This document shows, piece after piece, positions 6,701 through 9,608 of a stretch of 9,608 nt of DNA. Positions within the stretch are counted from its first letter, which is position 1, and every line of letters begins with the position of its first letter. The notes beneath the pieces were generated by a model. It made no database searches, was not told where the DNA came from, and saw only the letters and a program-made list of their open reading frames with translations. The stretch comes from Gammaproteobacteria bacterium (GTDB taxonomy: Bacteria; Pseudomonadota; Gammaproteobacteria; Steroidobacterales; GCA-2729495), in contig JAHDYN010000044.1 of NCBI GenBank assembly GCA_023383735.1, positions 1-9,608 of the forward strand, in the 5' to 3' direction. Made by a program: the position numbers and the translations under genes.

Positions 6701-7126
6701 TCAGCGTTTGCCCTTGACGAGCGGCTGACTGTCACGCTGCCAGCTGCCGATACCGCCCTTGAGGCCGAATGCTCCGTCGAAGCCCGCAGCGCGCAGCGCC
6801 TTCACAGCACCATAACTCTTGCTGCCGTTCTCGCAGATCACCACCACCCCGCGCTTCTTCTTGATGCGCCCCTCCTCGCCCTTGGCGAGATCAGCCGGTG
6901 TCATGTTCAGCGAGTCGACGATGTGCCCGGCATCGAAAGCGGCCTGGTCGCGTATATCCACCACCGTTGCGCCCCGGTTGATCATGCGCACGGCTTCCGC
7001 CGTCGAGACCTCAAGCAAGGCCCGCGCGCGCAGCTGGATTTCGACCGCAACGACTGCGATCGCCATGAGTACGGTGGCCGTCACCAGAAGCGGGTTTGCG
7101 GCTAGGAATTCAAGGAGTCTGTCCAT
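6701..7126 (-). CDS. yibN: Membrane-anchored rhodanese-like protein YibN
   Basis: 141 residues. One membrane helix (about 12-31) anchors a single rhodanese domain (about 40-135). Visible rhodanese parts are VVDIRDQAAFDAGHI (the CH2A-like motif) and the active-site loop CENGSKS with Cys98, then GGIGSW near the end. The Cys suggests sulfurtransferase or persulfide chemistry, but the substrate is unknown; the E. coli equivalent has been linked to membrane protein insertion. It is the first gene of the operon leading to grxC, secB and gpsA, divergent from envC. A perfect TATAAT on this strand 25-30 bases before the ATG probably drives the operon. Confidence 0.92.
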   Translation of the reverse strand: MDRLLEFLAANPLLVTATVLMAIAVVAVEIQLRARALLEVSTAEAVRMINRGATVVDIRDQAAFDAGHIVDSLNMTPADLAKGEEGRIKKKRGVVVICENGSKSYGAVKALRAAGFDGAFGLKGGIGSWQRDSQPLVKGKR

Positions 7127-7150
7127 ACTGCCTGACCTGATCGGGGCCGC

Positions 7151-7156
7151 ATTATA
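7151..7156 (-). promoter_or_regulatory. Candidate -10 box of the yibN-grxC-secB-gpsA operon
   Basis: On the minus strand these bases read TATAAT, a perfect sigma-70 -10. Transcription would start near 7144, giving a leader of about 18 bases with an AGG-containing site before ATG 7126. No recognisable -35 lies 16-18 bases upstream, so an activator or a weak promoter is possible. Confidence 0.5.
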
Positions 7157-7192
7157 ACCATGTGCGTGGGCGGCGAGGCCGGATCGGGCCCG

Positions 7193-7221
7193 TCGTCAAC
7201 GCAGCCGCCTTCACCTAAACT
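7193..7221 (+). promoter_or_regulatory. Candidate envC promoter giving a near-leaderless message
   Basis: TCGTCA (7193-7198, 4 of 6) and TAAACT (7216-7221, 4 of 6) are separated by 17 bases. The expected start at about 7228 is only 3 bases before the envC ATG, and no Shine-Dalgarno precedes that ATG. Confidence 0.3.
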
Positions 7222-7230
7222 GCCGGTCTC

Positions 7231-8370
7231 ATGAGCCCAGCGCTGTTTCCCGCGGTACTCTGCCTGCTGCTGCTTGCCATGCAGCCGTCCCTGGCTGCGC
7301 GTGACACCGGCAAGACCGAGAACGAGCTGGCCGAGGTGCGCAAGCAGATCCGCACGCTCGAGAGCCAGACCCGTCGCGACCAGGCCAAACGCAAGGAACT
7401 GGACAAACAGCTGCGCAGCGCCGAAATGGAGGCCAGTCGTCTGCGCGGGCAGCTGAACGGTACGCGGCGGGAACTGGCCGTGGCCGGCCGCAAACTGGCT
7501 GATCTCAATCGCCAGCTTGAAAAGACCCGCGCGGAGCTTGAGCGCCAGCGGGAGAACCTGGCAGCACAATTGCGCCTGGTACACATCAGCGAAGGCAATG
7601 AACTGCTCAGGGTCAGCCTCAACCAGCAGGATGCGCGGGAACTGGGGCGGCACCTGACCTGGCTCAGCTATCTCGCCCGGCAGCGCAGTGAACTGCTCGG
7701 CTCGGTGCAGGCCGGCCTCGAACTGCTTGAGCGTGACCGGGCCGCTGTCGAACAGCAGCAGGCCGAACTCGCGGTGCTCGAAGGCAAACGCCGGCAGCAA
7801 CTGGCAGAGCTGGAAAAAACCCGCAGCACCCGGGCTGCCGTCATCAGCGACCTCGACCGGCAATTGCAGAGCGGCAATCGGGAACTGAACCGCGCACGCA
7901 CGGAGGCGCGCAGCCTTGAAAAACTGCTCCGTGAACTGGAGCAGCAGATCGCCCGCAGCCAGAAGAGTCCCTCCGCGGTGCCGGGCAAACCGCTGGGCAA
8001 GGGCCGTTGGCCGGTCAAGGGTCGCTTGCTGGCGGATTACGGCCAGACCCGTGCCGGTGGCCAGTTGCGCTGGGACGGCGTGCTGATCTCGGCACCTGCC
8101 GGCAGCGAGGTCGTTGCCGTCCGCAACGGCAAGATCGTGTATGCAGACTGGCTGCCAGGTCTCGGACAGCTGCTGGTGATCGATCACGGTGGAGGCTGGC
8201 TCAGCCTCTACGGCCACAATCAGGACCTGGTACACACGGTTGGCAAGCAGGTTGTTGCCGGTGATGTAATCGCACATGTGGGTGACACGGGCGGCCAGTC
8301 GAGACCAGCGCTGTACTTCGAGGTACGACGCAACGGCAAGCCGCAGAACCCGCATCAGTGGGTGAAGTAG
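7231..8370 (+). CDS. envC: Murein hydrolase activator EnvC
   Basis: 379 residues. EnvC works in the periplasm at the division site: it is recruited by FtsEX and activates amidases AmiA/AmiB that split septal peptidoglycan. A signal peptide (about 1-22, ending SLA) is followed by a long charged coiled coil, about 27-250, rich in Leu, Glu, Arg and Gln. The C-terminal LytM (M23-like) domain covers about 262-379. It is degenerate: RWDGVLI replaces the zinc-binding HxxxD stretch and SLYGHN stands where active enzymes have HLS, while YFEVRRNGKPQNP is kept. This matches E. coli EnvC, which activates but does not cut. It lies back to back with yibN, as in E. coli. No Shine-Dalgarno is seen. crcB follows 9 bases after the stop, probably co-transcribed. 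Confidence 0.95.
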   Translation: MSPALFPAVLCLLLLAMQPSLAARDTGKTENELAEVRKQIRTLESQTRRDQAKRKELDKQLRSAEMEASRLRGQLNGTRRELAVAGRKLADLNRQLEKTRAELERQRENLAAQLRLVHISEGNELLRVSLNQQDARELGRHLTWLSYLARQRSELLGSVQAGLELLERDRAAVEQQQAELAVLEGKRRQQLAELEKTRSTRAAVISDLDRQLQSGNRELNRARTEARSLEKLLRELEQQIARSQKSPSAVPGKPLGKGRWPVKGRLLADYGQTRAGGQLRWDGVLISAPAGSEVVAVRNGKIVYADWLPGLGQLLVIDHGGGWLSLYGHNQDLVHTVGKQVVAGDVIAHVGDTGGQSRPALYFEVRRNGKPQNPHQWVK

Positions 8371-8379
8371 CCGGATGAA

Positions 8380-8769
8380 ATGCCGATGAGTCTTCGAGAC
8401 CTGTTGCTGGTGGCCTCCGGTGGGGCAATCGGTTCCACGCTGCGCTACCTGGTCAGCGAGTCGGCACAGCTTCTGCTGCCCGCGACCACGTTCCCGCTCG
8501 GCACCCTGGCCGTGAACATATCGGGCTCGCTGCTGATCGGGCTTTTTGCCGGTCTCGCTGAATATCGCCAGATCTTCGGTCCCGGCGCGCGCCTGCTCCT
8601 CGTGGTCGGCGTGCTGGGCGGCTATACGACTTTTTCGGCGTTTTCCCTGGAGACGCTGGCCCTGCTGCGCTCCGGGCAGTCGCTGATCGCACTGGCCAAT
8701 GTCTTTCTGCAGCTCAGCCTGAGCGTCGCGGCGGCGGCCGCCGGCTTCGCGGCGGCCCGCGCATTCTGA
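8380..8769 (+). CDS. crcB: Fluoride channel CrcB (Fluc family)
   Basis: 129 residues with four predicted membrane helices. Fluc proteins form dual-topology dimers that let fluoride leave the cell. Signatures present: GGAIGSTLRY near 14-23, GTLAVNISGS with the pore Asn46, and GVLGGYTTFSAFSLET near 77-91, which carries the TTFS/Phe-box residues and the central Na+ site region. The tail is Ala-rich. The start may be ATG 8380 or ATG 8386; neither has a strong Shine-Dalgarno. The gap to envC is 9 bases, so there is no room for a fluoride riboswitch directly upstream. The GC-rich 3' end contains GGCGGCCGCC palindromes. Confidence 0.95.
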   Translation: MPMSLRDLLLVASGGAIGSTLRYLVSESAQLLLPATTFPLGTLAVNISGSLLIGLFAGLAEYRQIFGPGARLLLVVGVLGGYTTFSAFSLETLALLRSGQSLIALANVFLQLSLSVAAAAAGFAAARAF

Positions 8770-8777
8770 GCGATTCG

Positions 8778-8793
8778 GGCCGCGACAGCGGCC
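8778..8793. terminator. Short GC hairpin between convergent crcB and HIT genes
   Basis: GGCCGC and GCGGCC pair around a GACA loop in the 30-base space between the two stop codons. No T-run follows on either strand, so a role as bidirectional terminator is only a suggestion. Confidence 0.3.
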
Positions 8794-8799
8794 GGCGGA

Positions 8800-9222
8800 T
8801 CAGCTGCCGAGCGCAGCGCGCAACCGCGCAGCCTGCCCGGCCAGCACCCCCGGGTCTGCCATGCCGCGCCCATGACTGCGCAGGGGCCTTCCGGCATAGC
8901 GCGGGATCACATGCAGATGAAAGTGGAAGACGGTCTGACCGGCCTCGACGCCGTTGAACTGCATCAGGGTGATGCCATCGGCCTGAAAGACGTCCCGCAC
9001 CGTGCGTGCGACGAGCTGACCACTGCGCATCACCGCGCTGGCATACTCCGGCTGGAGTTCGAATATGTTCTCGGCGGCGCACTTGGGAATCACGAGGGAA
9101 TGACCCTCGGACTGCGGCATCACATCGAGAATCGCGATGGTCAGCTCGTCTTCGTAGAATTTTTGTGCCGGCATCTCGCCGCGCAGGATCTTCGCGAAGA
9201 TATTGTTCTGATCGTAGGCCAC
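8800..9222 (-). CDS. HIT-family nucleotide hydrolase (HinT-like)
   Basis: 140 residues. Members of this histidine triad family hydrolyse nucleoside phosphoramidates or related nucleotides in the cytoplasm. The signature HFHLHVIPR has His100, His102 and His104, the middle or last acting as nucleophile in the family. The N-terminal half shows IFAKILRGEMPAQKFYED, LDVMPQSEGHSLVIPK and QFNGVEAGQTV, all typical of the Hint branch. The start is GTG 9222-9220 with GGGAG 6 bases upstream on the minus strand. Length is slightly above HinT of E. coli (119) because of an Arg/Ala/Gly-rich tail after PRYAGRPL. The exact substrate cannot be told. It converges with crcB and diverges from the thioesterase gene. 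Confidence 0.93.
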   Translation of the reverse strand: MAYDQNNIFAKILRGEMPAQKFYEDELTIAILDVMPQSEGHSLVIPKCAAENIFELQPEYASAVMRSGQLVARTVRDVFQADGITLMQFNGVEAGQTVFHFHLHVIPRYAGRPLRSHGRGMADPGVLAGQAARLRAALGS

Positions 9223-9280
9223 ACCACGCTCCCGCAGGCAGACCGGACTTGCTCAAGTGCTTTCCGGCCCGGTGCGGGCT

Positions 9281-9310
9281 AGCATAAGAGTCCGGCCCGG
9301 GCAGTGACAA
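9281..9310 (-). promoter_or_regulatory. Candidate sigma-70 promoter of the HIT gene
   Basis: On the minus strand, TTGTCA (9305-9310, 5 of 6) and TATGCT (9281-9286, 4 of 6) are 18 bases apart. The start would fall near 9274, a leader of about 52 bases before the GTG. A 10-base direct repeat, TCCGGCCCGG, stands at 9263-9272 and 9291-9300, on both sides of the -10. Confidence 0.4.
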
Positions 9311-9334
9311 GCCAGGCCGGTCGCGCTGCCTATC

Positions 9335-9340
9335 GGAGGT
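9335..9340 (+). promoter_or_regulatory. Strong Shine-Dalgarno deciding a TTG start
   Basis: GGAGGT is 7 bases before TTG 9348, the best ribosome binding site in the window. It argues for TTG rather than the in-frame GTG at 9339, which lies inside the site itself. Confidence 0.75.
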
Positions 9341-9347
9341 GCAGGCC

Positions 9348-9608
9348 TTGAACGAACAACGCATACGTTCCGACGCCAATCGCTGTTTCGTCTGCGGGCC
9401 GGGGAATTCACGCGGCCTCAGGCTCCTGTTCCATGTCGATGACACAGACGTGTGCCGTTCCGAGTTCACGCCGGGGCCGGACCATGTCGGCTATGACACG
9501 ATGACACACGGCGGCATCCTCTACAGCGCGCTCGATGACGTGATGGCGAACTGGCTGTTCCTGAAAGGCTCGCGCGCACACACGGCGCGCTGCGAGGTTC
9601 GTTATCGT
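9348..9608 (+). CDS. PaaI-like hotdog-fold acyl-CoA thioesterase, N-terminal part (runs off window)
   Basis: The first 87 residues are visible; the frame is open to the window end. The start is TTG with GGAGGT 7 bases upstream. The protein shows the NRCFVCGPGNSRGLRL opening typical of many PaaI/YbgC-type thioesterases, then an FTPGPDHVGYD segment and MTHGGILYSALDDVM, where HGGI begins the central hotdog helix and the following Asp is a usual catalytic position. Such enzymes cleave acyl-CoA thioesters; the acyl group cannot be told from the fragment. It diverges from the HIT gene across a 125-base gap. Confidence 0.85.
   Translation, partial: MNEQRIRSDANRCFVCGPGNSRGLRLLFHVDDTDVCRSEFTPGPDHVGYDTMTHGGILYSALDDVMANWLFLKGSRAHTARCEVRYR

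Noticed and set aside
6194..7105. 303-residue plus-strand frame across secB, grxC and yibN
   Set aside because: It covers three well-supported minus-strand genes and has no domain of its own.
7102..8355. 417-residue minus-strand frame opposite envC
   Set aside because: Complement of the Leu/Gln/Glu-rich coiled coil gives an open but meaningless frame; EnvC on the plus strand is clear.
8040..8370. EnvC as a broken peptidase because zinc ligands are missing
   Set aside because: Loss of these ligands is the normal state for EnvC-type activators.
8731..8765. GCG/GCC-rich repeat tract at the end of crcB
   Set aside because: It is an Ala-rich C-terminal helix in a GC-rich genome; no regular repeat unit beyond codon bias.

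Overview
The window looks like ordinary core chromosome of a GC-rich gammaproteobacterium. The evidence is a glnA–ntrB–ntrC nitrogen cluster with a DUF4124 gene between glnA and ntrB, and a yibN–grxC–secB–gpsA cluster beside envC and trmL, as in E. coli. SecB and GrxC of this type, the EnvC-type amidase activator and the adenylylation-site tyrosine in the GlnA tail all fit Proteobacteria. I cannot fix the order. I see no mobile element, CRISPR array, tRNA, rRNA or phage gene.

Layout: (1) The plus strand from 1 to 3383 holds the 3' end of glnA, a strong inverted repeat, a secreted DUF4124 protein, and the NtrB/NtrC two-component pair joined by an ATGA overlap. (2) pyrD (dihydroorotate dehydrogenase, class 1B type) runs on the minus strand and converges on ntrC; the two genes share a CTAG that gives both their stop codons. 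trmL starts a few bases away on the plus strand. (3) Positions 4833-7126 on the minus strand hold a tight operon, read yibN > grxC > secB > gpsA. (4) envC and crcB run on the plus strand, divergent from yibN. (5) A HIT-family hydrolase lies on the minus strand, and a PaaI-like hotdog thioesterase on the plus strand runs off the window end.

Functional themes: GlnA assimilates ammonia, and NtrB/NtrC sense and control nitrogen status. The yibN operon joins thiol chemistry (rhodanese, glutaredoxin), protein export (SecB) and phospholipid precursor synthesis (GpsA). EnvC activates septal amidases, and CrcB exports fluoride.

I found no convincing new system. The best items for a second look are: ntrB, which has no ATG, GTG or TTG in frame anywhere near where NtrB homology begins; two genes (DUF4124 and envC) that look leaderless; a class 1B-type PyrD without its PyrK partner in view, almost overlapping the start of trmL; and the unusually high share of non-ATG starts.
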